Assembly: GCA_029287695.1 (NCBI GenBank)
Contig: JARFQQ010000154.1
Location: 1-5,333, forward strand
DNA length: 5,333 bases
Reading direction: 5' to 3'
Source: Gammaproteobacteria bacterium
Lineage (GTDB): Bacteria; Pseudomonadota; Gammaproteobacteria; Chromatiales; Chromatiaceae
Translations under genes and position numbers: made by a program
Shown: in pieces, positions 1 through 5,333 of the stretch
Position numbering within the stretch: the first letter of the stretch is position 1
How the letters are laid out: every line of letters starts with the position of its first letter
Notes under the pieces: model-generated
Databases searched by the model: none
What the model saw: only the letters and a program-made list of their open reading frames with translations
What the model was told of the DNA's origin: nothing

Positions 1-23
1 CCATTTGATGAGAAATTTTTACT

Positions 24-38
24 TTTGTCCGGGACAAA
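24..38. promoter_or_regulatory. Perfect 15-base palindrome, possible operator
   Basis: TTTGTCC-G-GGACAAA is a perfect inverted repeat with a single central base. It lies about 150 bases past the end of the aminotransferase gene, in AT-rich surroundings. The GT(n)AC core resembles sites of FadR-type GntR repressors, but that is only a resemblance. The loop is too small for an RNA hairpin with full pairing and no T-run follows, so a protein-binding site is likelier than a terminator. Any gene it controls would lie to the left of the window. Confidence 0.3.
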
Positions 39-190
39 TGCAATCAGATTTCCGGATTGCCTGTACATATCCTGCTCAGTCGCCGGATTCAGGCTCTAAA
101 GCTGCTAACCCGTATTTGACCGGGACTCTGACGAGGTAAAGAGCATGCGAGTGACAGGACACGGTTCCCCACCTCGTTGAAACAGCATGC

Positions 191-1348
191 TCAGGGATAG
201 CGCGCGCCGTTCGACGACAGCCAGTCGTCGATGAGGATCAGGGTTTTCTCAATCTGCTCCAATGGCGTGTAGAAATGCGGGGACATTCGGATTCCGCCGC
301 CGCGCAGGGCACAGAAGACGCCTGCATCCTGCAAATGCCTGAAGAGACCGGAGTTATCGCGGCGCGTCAGACTGAAGCTCAGGATACCTGATCGCCGGCC
401 TGCAGATGCATCACTCAGGACGGCGACACCCGGCATCCCCCCAAGGCCGCATCGCAGGCGCTCTGTTCTCTCTGATACGGACGCCCAGACAGCATCGAGC
501 CCATACTCCAGCAGTAACCCCACGCTGGCAGAGAGTGCATGTATGCCGAGCATGTTCGGACTGCCGCATTCGAACCGTCTTGCCGTGCTCGCAGGCGTAA
601 AATTTTCGGCCTCGTAATCAGACATCTCCTGGGCCATATGCCAACCGTACTGGGTGAGCCTGAGTTGCTCCTGCAACTCTTCGCGGATGTAGAAAAAACC
701 GAGACCCTCCGGCGCCAGAAGCCACTTGTGACCATCGGCCGTGGCGAAGTCAGCCTTGATCTGGCGGAGGTCGAGCGGAAGCACACCAGCCTGCTGTATC
801 GCATCAACACAGAAGAGAATGCCATTGTCACGACAGTGGCGGCCCAGTCTTTCAAGATCCATGCGGAAACCGCTTGCGTATTGCACGGCACTGACGGTCA
901 TGAGGCGCGTCTTCCCGTCACACAATGCGATCAGGGCGGCTTCGGGATCCTCTTCACAGCACAGAAGATCCAGCTGCCGGAACTCCACCCCGCTACGCTG
1001 CAATGCCAGCCAGGGGAAGCGGTTCGAGGGAAATTCCTGCCGGATGCCGACGATATTGTCGCCGTGGCGCCACTCAATGCCTGCAGCAACATGAGAGAGA
1101 CCTTCCGAGGTGTTCTTGACGAACGCAATTTCCGAGACCGATGCCGCGTTGAGCAACTCGCGCAGCTGTTCCCGCAGCCTCTGCCCGGTCTCGACCCACT
1201 CCCCGTAGGCAAGAGATCCCCGCAGCAGGTTCTCGTCGGCAAAGGTCTTGACAGCATCAGCGGTGACGCGCGGCCAGGGACTGACAGCAGCATGGTTGAG
1301 ATGAATAAGCTTCCCGGTGACCGGAAATTCTGCAATCGGATCGATCAT
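191..1348 (-). CDS. Class V aminotransferase-fold PLP-dependent enzyme, substrate unknown
   Basis: This is a fold-type I PLP enzyme of the class V group, which includes isopenicillin N epimerase-like proteins, cysteine desulfurases and kynureninase. From ATG 1348 it has 385 residues and looks complete. Visible elements are the N-terminal HLNHAAVSPWP (16-26); the phosphate-binding turn KNTSEGLSH (78-86); VDAIQQAG (181-188), where Asp182 should pair with the cofactor pyridine nitrogen; DGHKWL (205-210), with Lys208 the expected Schiff-base lysine; and the C-terminal LRGGGIRMSPHFYTP (348-362), where Arg354 probably binds a substrate carboxylate. The desulfurase Cys-loop (Arg-x-Gly-x-His-Cys type) is absent, so a cysteine desulfurase role is unlikely. 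The reaction cannot be read from sequence: epimerase, lyase or transaminase all remain possible. In-frame GTG 1390 and ATG 1384 would add 12-14 residues unlike the family, so 1348 is preferred, with a weak AAGAG upstream. It stands alone, more than 300 bases from rarA, and is probably transcribed separately. Confidence 0.9.
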   Translation of the reverse strand: MIDPIAEFPVTGKLIHLNHAAVSPWPRVTADAVKTFADENLLRGSLAYGEWVETGQRLREQLRELLNAASVSEIAFVKNTSEGLSHVAAGIEWRHGDNIVGIRQEFPSNRFPWLALQRSGVEFRQLDLLCCEEDPEAALIALCDGKTRLMTVSAVQYASGFRMDLERLGRHCRDNGILFCVDAIQQAGVLPLDLRQIKADFATADGHKWLLAPEGLGFFYIREELQEQLRLTQYGWHMAQEMSDYEAENFTPASTARRFECGSPNMLGIHALSASVGLLLEYGLDAVWASVSERTERLRCGLGGMPGVAVLSDASAGRRSGILSFSLTRRDNSGLFRHLQDAGVFCALRGGGIRMSPHFYTPLEQIEKTLILIDDWLSSNGARYP

Positions 1349-1380
1349 GGTCTGCTCTTGTTGCCATGGAGAGTTCCTGC

Positions 1381-1402
1381 ACATCCCCACCCGGGGGCAT
1401 GT
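1381..1402 (-). promoter_or_regulatory. Leader hairpin upstream of the aminotransferase start
   Basis: In the minus-strand RNA, ACAU-G-CCCC (1402-1394) can pair with GGGGAUGU (1388-1381), with one bulged G and a short loop. This GC-rich hairpin ends about 32 bases before the preferred start at 1348. It buries the alternative in-frame AUG at 1384 and adjoins the GUG at 1390, which supports starting at 1348. Whether it regulates translation is not known. Confidence 0.3.
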
Positions 1403-1424
1403 CTCGACAGGAGAAACAATTTGT

Positions 1425-1458
1425 AACAGTTAAAGCAGCCCGGTGAAACAGTTAAGCA
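1425..1458. repeat. Pair of AACAGTTAA direct repeats spaced 22 bases
   Basis: AACAGTTAAAGCA (1425-1437) and AACAGTTAAGCA (1447-1458) are identical except for one extra A. Their starts are 22 bases apart, about two helical turns, so both would face the same side of the DNA. The first copy contains the odd-length palindrome TAAC-A-GTTA. They lie roughly 75-110 bases upstream of the preferred aminotransferase start, where an operator or activator site would be expected. No matching regulator is identified. Confidence 0.35.
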
Positions 1459-1558
1459 ACACCTTTCACCTACTATTACTGACAAGGACATTACGACCAA
1501 CGACAGCGGAAAGCATGTCAAGGCAAGAGGCGGTCAGAGACGATAACATTTTCCAAGC

Positions 1559-1629
1559 ACCGGTCCGGAGCATGAACTCCCACCTACAGCTCCCTTTCCA
1601 ACAAGGACTTTTCCGGACCGGTTTTTTAT
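1559..1629 (+). terminator. Candidate intrinsic terminator pointing against both flanking genes
   Basis: ACCGGTCCGGA (1559-1569) and its exact reverse complement TCCGGACCGGT (1612-1622) form an 11-base-pair GC-rich stem. The right arm runs directly into a T-tract (TTTTTTATT, 1621-1629 with the stem's last T included). This is the layout of a Rho-independent terminator for a plus-strand transcript. Read on the minus strand, the stem is followed by TGCTTGG and no T-tract, so it would not terminate rarA. The 42-base loop is long for a terminator, though small internal pairings such as CCTT/AAGG (1593-1596 with 1603-1606) could compact it. Alternatives are a protein-binding inverted repeat or a chance palindrome. 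Confidence 0.45.
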
Positions 1630-1640
1630 TCAACGGCATG

Positions 1641-1665
1641 GAGCGAGGTCAGACAGGCCTCGCTT
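1641..1665 (-). repeat. Hairpin 48 bases past the rarA stop
   Basis: GAGCGAGGTC (1641-1650) pairs with GGCCTCGCTT (1656-1665). That gives a 10-pair stem with eight Watson-Crick pairs and two G-T pairs in plus-strand reading, around a five-base loop. In the minus-strand rarA transcript it would sit just downstream of the stop codon. No U-run follows in either direction, so it is not a canonical intrinsic terminator. It could protect the 3' end of the ftsK-lolA-rarA mRNA from exonucleases or mark a Rho-dependent end; that role is inferred. Confidence 0.45.
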
Positions 1666-1712
1666 CGTGCATCATGCGTCCGGTCAGGTCGCAGAAGCCG
1701 CTCGACAGGGTT

Positions 1713-3050
1713 TCAGGATGATTTTTCCGATCGCCCTGCCAGCCGATCCTGCTCGCGAAACCAGGCCATTTTCTCGGCGACCTTGATCTCGAGACCGCGA
1801 TTCACAGGTCGATAGTAGGAACGCTCGCCAAGCGCTTCGGGGAAATAGGACTCTCCGGCAGCATAGGCATCCGGCTCGTCGTGTGCATAGCGGTATGCCT
1901 TGCCATAGTCGAGTTCCTTCATGAGTTTTGTCGGCGCATTGCGCAGGTGCAGTGGCACGTCGAGTGAACCGGATTCGCGTGCATCGCGCATCGCCGCCTT
2001 GAAGGCCATGTAGACAGCATTGCTCTTTGCTGCGATGGCCATGTAGACAACAGCCTGGGCGATAGCCAGTTCTCCCTCCGGGCTGCCAAGCCGTTCCTGA
2101 ACATCCCATGCATCCAGGGCAACCCGCAAGGCACGGGGGTCTGCATTGCCGATATCCTCGGAAGCCATGCGAACCACGCGACGTGCGACATAGAGGGGAT
2201 CACAGCCGCCATCAAACATGCGGCAGAGCCAGTATAGCGCTGCGTCCGGTGAAGAACCGCGCACCGACTTGTGCAGGGCGGAGATCTGGTCATAAAAGCT
2301 TTCACCGCCCTTGTCGAAACGTCGAACGCGCCCGGCTACGATGCCCTTGACTGTCTCGTGCCCGATGCAGCCATCCTCGGCCAGATCGGATGCGATCTCC
2401 AGCAGGTTAAGCGCACGACGGGCATCACCATCAGCCGCCTCGGCAATAAGCTCGAGGTCGCTATCCTCGATAACGAGTTTGCGCGCCCCCAGCCCACGCG
2501 CGCTATCTCCGATTGCTGCGCGCAGAACCGACAGGATTTCATCACTGCCGAGGGACTTGAGAACATAGACACGTGCCCGTGAAAGCAGCGCATTGTTGAG
2601 TTCAAAGGAGGGGTTTTCCGTCGTCGCACCGACAAAGACAATGGTGCCGTCCTCGACATGCGGCAGGAAGGCATCCTGCTGTGACTTGTTGAAACGGTGT
2701 ACCTCATCGATAAACAGGACTGTCGTTCGTCCCTGGCCATGCAGGGATTTCGCGTGCTCGACAGCCGCCCTGATCTCCCTGACACCGGAGAGCACGGCGG
2801 AAAGCTTGATGAACTCTGCGCCCGAATGGTGTGCAAGCATTTGCGCGAGGGTCGTCTTGCCAGTGCCGGGCGGTCCCCAGAAGATCATGGAGTGGAGGCG
2901 GTCGTTCTCGATCGCCTGCCTCAGGGGCGTGCCCTCGCCGACAACCGATTGCTGGCCGACGAATTCGTCGAGCGTGCGGGGCCGCATCCTGTCGGCGAGC
3001 GGGCGAAAACCCTCTTCCGTGCCTTCGAAAAGGTCAATGCTCCCAGACAT
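1713..3050 (-). CDS. rarA: Replication-associated recombination protein A (RarA/MgsA), AAA+ ATPase
   Basis: RarA is a DNA-dependent AAA+ ATPase related to clamp-loader subunits and to eukaryotic Mgs1/WRNIP1. It acts at stalled replication forks and is known to bind SSB. The product from ATG 3050 has 445 residues, close to the 447 of E. coli RarA. In order: the N-terminal LADRMRP block; Walker A GPPGTGKT (59-66); Walker B VLFIDEVH (111-118, Asp115 and Glu116); the signature [16 protein letters not shown]; sensor 1 GATTENPSF (141-149); the arginine-finger region LLSRAR (155-160); and sensor 2 [11 protein letters not shown] (208-218). The C-terminal part contains [31 protein letters not shown] and [13 protein letters not shown] blocks typical of the family. 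An in-frame ATG at 3089 would add 13 residues unlike the family ([13 protein letters not shown]), so 3050 is preferred. No good Shine-Dalgarno precedes it and it overlaps lolA by 17 bases, which suggests translational coupling. No frameshift or missing catalytic residue is seen. Confidence 0.97.
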   Translation of the reverse strand: MSGSIDLFEGTEEGFRPLADRMRPRTLDEFVGQQSVVGEGTPLRQAIENDRLHSMIFWGPPGTGKTTLAQMLAHHSGAEFIKLSAVLSGVREIRAAVEHAKSLHGQGRTTVLFIDEVHRFNKSQQDAFLPHVEDGTIVFVGATTENPSFELNNALLSRARVYVLKSLGSDEILSVLRAAIGDSARGLGARKLVIEDSDLELIAEAADGDARRALNLLEIASDLAEDGCIGHETVKGIVAGRVRRFDKGGESFYDQISALHKSVRGSSPDAALYWLCRMFDGGCDPLYVARRVVRMASEDIGNADPRALRVALDAWDVQERLGSPEGELAIAQAVVYMAIAAKSNAVYMAFKAAMRDARESGSLDVPLHLRNAPTKLMKELDYGKAYRYAHDEPDAYAAGESYFPEALGERSYYRPVNRGLEIKVAEKMAWFREQDRLAGRSEKSS

Positions 3051-3639
3051 CGAAACCGGGTGGTGCTTCAAACTTGAACAGTGAAGCATTGAGACGCGGA
3101 TTGCGCGTCGTATTCGTAAACCTGAAACGCGTGGTCTGGTTAAACTTGTCAGTCATTTCGAGGCGCTTTAGCTGGTTACCCTCAAAAGCGACACTGACCT
3201 GCTCCATCTGGCTATCCTCGTCCTTCGGGATCAGCCGGGTCCACTGCAGGCCGTCTGCCTCGTAGTCTCGCTGGATACTGAAGTGTTTTTCTACGCCCCC
3301 CCTGCCCGAAAGCAGTTGTGCAGGCGTTCCCCTGAGTGCTCTTTGCTGGGACTGGTGAGATACCTGGTCGAGGTCACGATCAAGCAGCCAGACGCGTTTA
3401 CCATCTGCTACGATAAGCTGGGCGTCATCGCCCCTGTAATCCCAGCGAAAACGTCCCGGTCGCTTGAGGTAGAACACACCGTAGACGGGCGCGGTTAAAC
3501 CGGAACCACTCTCCACGATCTGCTCGAAATCAGCCTGAAAGGTTTGCAGGCCGTCCAGAAACTCGTCAATCTTGTGCGCGGATGCCTGTGATGCAAACAG
3601 CAGCATCAGGCCGGCGGCGATCAGGAATCGCATATTCAT
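3034..3639 (-). CDS. lolA: Outer-membrane lipoprotein carrier protein LolA
   Basis: LolA is the periplasmic chaperone that takes lipoproteins from the inner-membrane LolCDE exporter and hands them to LolB at the outer membrane. The 201-residue product begins with a clear Sec signal peptide: a short basic start, a hydrophobic core at about residues 5-16, and an ASA cleavage site after Ala21. The mature part starts [10 protein letters not shown] and shows the family pattern FQADFEQ, then [12 protein letters not shown], then [13 protein letters not shown]. Arg60 in the KRP triplet aligns with E. coli mature Arg43, a residue known to matter for lipoprotein transfer. The length matches the family (about 200). 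The ATG at 3639 shares its A with the ftsK TAA stop (TAATG) and has GAGG four bases upstream. A second ATG two codons on (3633) is spaced ten bases from the same GAGG and is an equally plausible start; the signal peptide works from either. Position between ftsK and rarA matches E. coli. Expression probably depends on ftsK-operon transcription and coupling. Confidence 0.96.
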   Translation of the reverse strand: MNMRFLIAAGLMLLFASQASAHKIDEFLDGLQTFQADFEQIVESGSGLTAPVYGVFYLKRPGRFRWDYRGDDAQLIVADGKRVWLLDRDLDQVSHQSQQRALRGTPAQLLSGRGGVEKHFSIQRDYEADGLQWTRLIPKDEDSQMEQVSVAFEGNQLKRLEMTDKFNQTTRFRFTNTTRNPRLNASLFKFEAPPGFDVWEH

Positions 3640-3647
3640 TAATCCTC
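3633..3647 (-). promoter_or_regulatory. lolA ribosome-binding site and ftsK/lolA TAATG junction
   Basis: GAGG at 3647-3644 (minus strand) lies four bases before the first lolA ATG (3639) and ten before the second (3633). The ftsK stop TAA (3641-3639) shares its last A with the first ATG. A ribosome finishing ftsK would stop directly on the lolA start, a classic arrangement for translational coupling. The unusual spacings leave the exact first residue open, but the protein changes by only two residues either way. Confidence 0.6.
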
Positions 3648-5333
3648 GATGGGCGGAGGCGCAAGCACTTTCCGGGAACCATTGGTCTCAGGCGGGGAGA
3701 CGATACCGATACGTTCCATCTCCTCGATGAGGCGTGCCGCCCTGTTGTAACCGATTTTCAAACGTCGCTGCACGCCGGAAATGGATGCACGACGCGACTG
3801 GGTCACGATCTCGACGGCCTCGTCGAACAGCGGATCGCTGTCCTCGACATCCGAACTGACACCGGCGGCTTCAGGGGATAGACCGGGAATCGCCTCGGAA
3901 GGTTCCTCCAGAATCTCCTCGAGATAATTCGGTTCACCGTATTTCTTGAGGAATTGCACAACCGCATGCACCTCGTGGTCATCGACGAATGCGCCATGGA
4001 CACGTTGTGGAATACTCGCGCCGGGTGCGAGGTAGAGCATGTCACCATGGCCGAGCAGGTGCTCCGCGCCCTGCTGGTCAAGAATCGTGCGGGAATCGAC
4101 ACGCGACGAGACCTGGAAAGCGATGCGGCTGGGGACATTGGCCTTGATGAGTCCCGTGATGACATCGACCGAGGGACGCTGGGTGGCAAGCAACAGGTGG
4201 ATACCGGCAGCACGTGCTTTTTGCGCAAGGCGGGCGATGAGCTCCTCGACCTTCTTGCCGACAACCATCATCATGTCGGCAAACTCGTCAATCACCACGA
4301 CGATAAAGGGCATCTTCTTGAGCACCGGAATCTCCGGGGGCTCCGCATCCTCATCCAGGAGGCTGTTCGGATCCACCTTGAAGAGAGGATCCCTGACCGG
4401 CACACCGGCTTTTTCACCATCACGTATCTTCTTGTTGTATCCGGCGATGTTGCGCACGCCGAGCGCAGCCATGAGCCTGTAGCGGCGTTCCATCTCTGCA
4501 ACACACCAGCGTAGCGCATTGGCCGATTCCGACATATCTGTCACGACGGGACAGAGCAGATGGGCGATACCCTCATAGACCGAGAGCTCGAGCATCTTGG
4601 GGTCGATGAGGATCAGACGGACCTCATCGGGCTTCGCCTTGAAGAGCAGGCTCAGAATCATCGCGTTGACAGCGACAGACTTGCCCGCGCCGGTCGTACC
4701 GGCGACAAGCGCATGCGGCATCTTCGCAAGATTCGCGACAACGGGATTACCGGCAATATCCTTGCCCATCCCAAGTGTCAGCACAGATTTCGAGTGATCG
4801 TAGACCTCGGAGCGCAATACCTCGCTCAGATAGACGATCTCGCGATGCTCGTTCGGGATCTCGATCCCTATGACCGATTTGCCGGGAATGTTTTCGACAA
4901 CACGCACGCTGATGGTAGACATGGCACGCGCGAGGTCGCTGGCCAGGGAGGAGACCTTGCTGGCTTTGATGCCTGCAGCGAGATCGAGTTCGAACAGCGT
5001 GACCACAGGGCCCGGATGCACGGCAACGACACTGGCATCGATCTTGAAATCTGCCAGCTTGAGCTCGAGCAGGCGCGACATGCCCTTGAGCGCCTCGTCC
5101 GAGAGCTGCTGTCCGGAGTGGCGAGGCTCATCGAGCAACGCCAGCGGAGGCAGCTCGCTGTTCGGTTCCGGCTCGAACAGCGTCACCTGCTTCTCTTTTT
5201 CGACACGCTCGCTCTTCTCGATCTTCTGGACCTTTGGCTGGATCGTGGGCGGCGTGCGACTCTCGGATTTCTTGCGCTCGATGTTGAGCGCATTAACCCG
5301 CTCCTCCTTGAGGCGCTGGGCCTCTTTTGCCTC
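3639..5333 (-). CDS. ftsK: DNA translocase FtsK, C-terminal part (5' end beyond the window)
   Basis: FtsK is a septum-anchored hexameric DNA pump. It moves the chromosome termini apart and activates XerCD recombination at dif. The frame is open from the window edge to the TAA at 3641-3639, giving 564 visible residues, so the membrane domain and most of the linker are missing. Numbering from the edge, residues 1-49 are a highly charged Lys/Glu linker and about 85-160 form the alpha subdomain. The Walker A motif GTTGAGKS lies at 212-219, with a DPKMLEL motif soon after. Walker B is VVVIDE, with Asp349 and Glu350. The conserved block [15 protein letters not shown] follows at about 383-397. The last 65 residues are the winged-helix gamma domain, whose recognition helix NRAARLIE carries Asn530, Arg534 and Glu537; as I recall, these match the E. 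coli residues that read KOPS. The GTG at 5186 gives a shorter frame but lies inside the linker and is not the start. Motor and gamma closely resemble E. coli FtsK from memory. SpoIIIE-type relatives are the alternative, but gene order favours FtsK. Confidence 0.97.
   Translation of the reverse strand, partial: EAKEAQRLKEERVNALNIERKKSESRTPPTIQPKVQKIEKSERVEKEKQVTLFEPEPNSELPPLALLDEPRHSGQQLSDEALKGMSRLLELKLADFKIDASVVAVHPGPVVTLFELDLAAGIKASKVSSLASDLARAMSTISVRVVENIPGKSVIGIEIPNEHREIVYLSEVLRSEVYDHSKSVLTLGMGKDIAGNPVVANLAKMPHALVAGTTGAGKSVAVNAMILSLLFKAKPDEVRLILIDPKMLELSVYEGIAHLLCPVVTDMSESANALRWCVAEMERRYRLMAALGVRNIAGYNKKIRDGEKAGVPVRDPLFKVDPNSLLDEDAEPPEIPVLKKMPFIVVVIDEFADMMMVVGKKVEELIARLAQKARAAGIHLLLATQRPSVDVITGLIKANVPSRIAFQVSSRVDSRTILDQQGAEHLLGHGDMLYLAPGASIPQRVHGAFVDDHEVHAVVQFLKKYGEPNYLEEILEEPSEAIPGLSPEAAGVSSDVEDSDPLFDEAVEIVTQSRRASISGVQRRLKIGYNRAARLIEEMERIGIVSPPETNGSRKVLAPPPIED

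Larger units (their letters stand above)
1391..1712. other. Intergenic region between rarA and the aminotransferase gene
   Basis: This gap of more than 320 bases separates two genes read in the same direction and holds no gene I can firmly support. A plus-strand frame at 1443-1721 (92 codons from GTG) runs straight through the 1559-1622 inverted repeat, has low-complexity composition, and resembles no family I know. On the minus strand a 35-codon frame (1573-1466) has an AGGTGG six bases before its ATG and is discussed as a speculative finding. A TTGACA at 1521-1516 (minus) matches the -35 consensus, but I see no good -10 at 16-18 bases, so no promoter is called. The structured elements in the region are listed separately. 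Confidence 0.7.

Noticed and set aside
115..143. Plus-strand promoter with TTGACC at 115-120
   Set aside because: The sequence 17 bases downstream (AAAGAG) does not resemble a -10 box.
1..190. Possible tRNA or other structured RNA gene in the left end
   Set aside because: A GGTTCCCC stretch (163-170) hinted at a T-loop, but no acceptor, D-arm or anticodon arm pairing fits around it.
1349..1390. Aminotransferase start at GTG 1390 or ATG 1384
   Set aside because: The added residues are unlike the family, and the ATG at 1384 falls in the stem of a leader hairpin; ATG 1348 begins just before the conserved N-terminal block.
539..1426. 295-codon plus-strand open frame opposite the aminotransferase gene
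   Set aside because: It lies antisense to a well-supported PLP enzyme with intact motifs, and its translation resembles no family. Long antisense frames are common in GC-rich coding DNA.
1493..1521. Minus-strand promoter with TTGACA at 1521-1516
   Set aside because: The -35 match is perfect, but no acceptable -10 lies 16-18 bases downstream, so a promoter is not supported.
1443..1721. 92-codon plus-strand frame in the intergenic region
   Set aside because: It starts with GTG without a convincing ribosome-binding site, crosses the stem and T-tract at 1559-1629, and runs into the 3' end of rarA.
3050..3089. rarA start at ATG 3089 with 13 extra N-terminal residues
   Set aside because: The extra residues do not resemble RarA N-termini, no ribosome-binding site precedes them, and the start at 3050 gives the usual family length.

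Overview
The window looks like an ordinary piece of gammaproteobacterial chromosome. It is moderately GC-rich, and all four recognisable genes lie on the minus strand, so they read from high to low coordinates. From right to left, ftsK (cut by the right edge), lolA and rarA form one tightly packed cluster. The same order occurs in Escherichia coli, where it is followed by serS, and that order is the main reason for the gammaproteobacterial call. I cannot name a genus.

Layout: 5333-3639 holds the linker, motor and DNA-reading domain of the FtsK DNA translocase. Its stop shares one base with the lolA start (3639-3034, periplasmic lipoprotein carrier). The lolA end overlaps the best rarA start by 17 bases (3050-1713, AAA+ replication-recombination ATPase). 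These overlaps suggest one transcript with translational coupling. The three proteins serve different processes: chromosome segregation at the septum, outer-membrane lipoprotein transport, and rescue of stalled replication forks.

After rarA there is a non-coding stretch of more than 320 bases where serS would be expected if the E. coli order held. It contains a stem with a T-run that reads as an intrinsic terminator on the plus strand, against the direction of both neighbouring genes. It also has a second hairpin just past rarA, a pair of near-identical 12-13 base repeats spaced 22 bases apart, and a hairpin in the leader of the next gene. That gene (1348-191) encodes a complete fold-type I, class V aminotransferase-like PLP enzyme of unknown substrate. 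The last 190 bases hold no gene I can support, only a 15-base palindrome and other inverted repeats.

I found no mobile element, CRISPR array, tRNA, rRNA or defence system, and nothing that amounts to a new multi-gene system. The least explained parts are the rarA/aminotransferase intergenic region and the substrate of the PLP enzyme.
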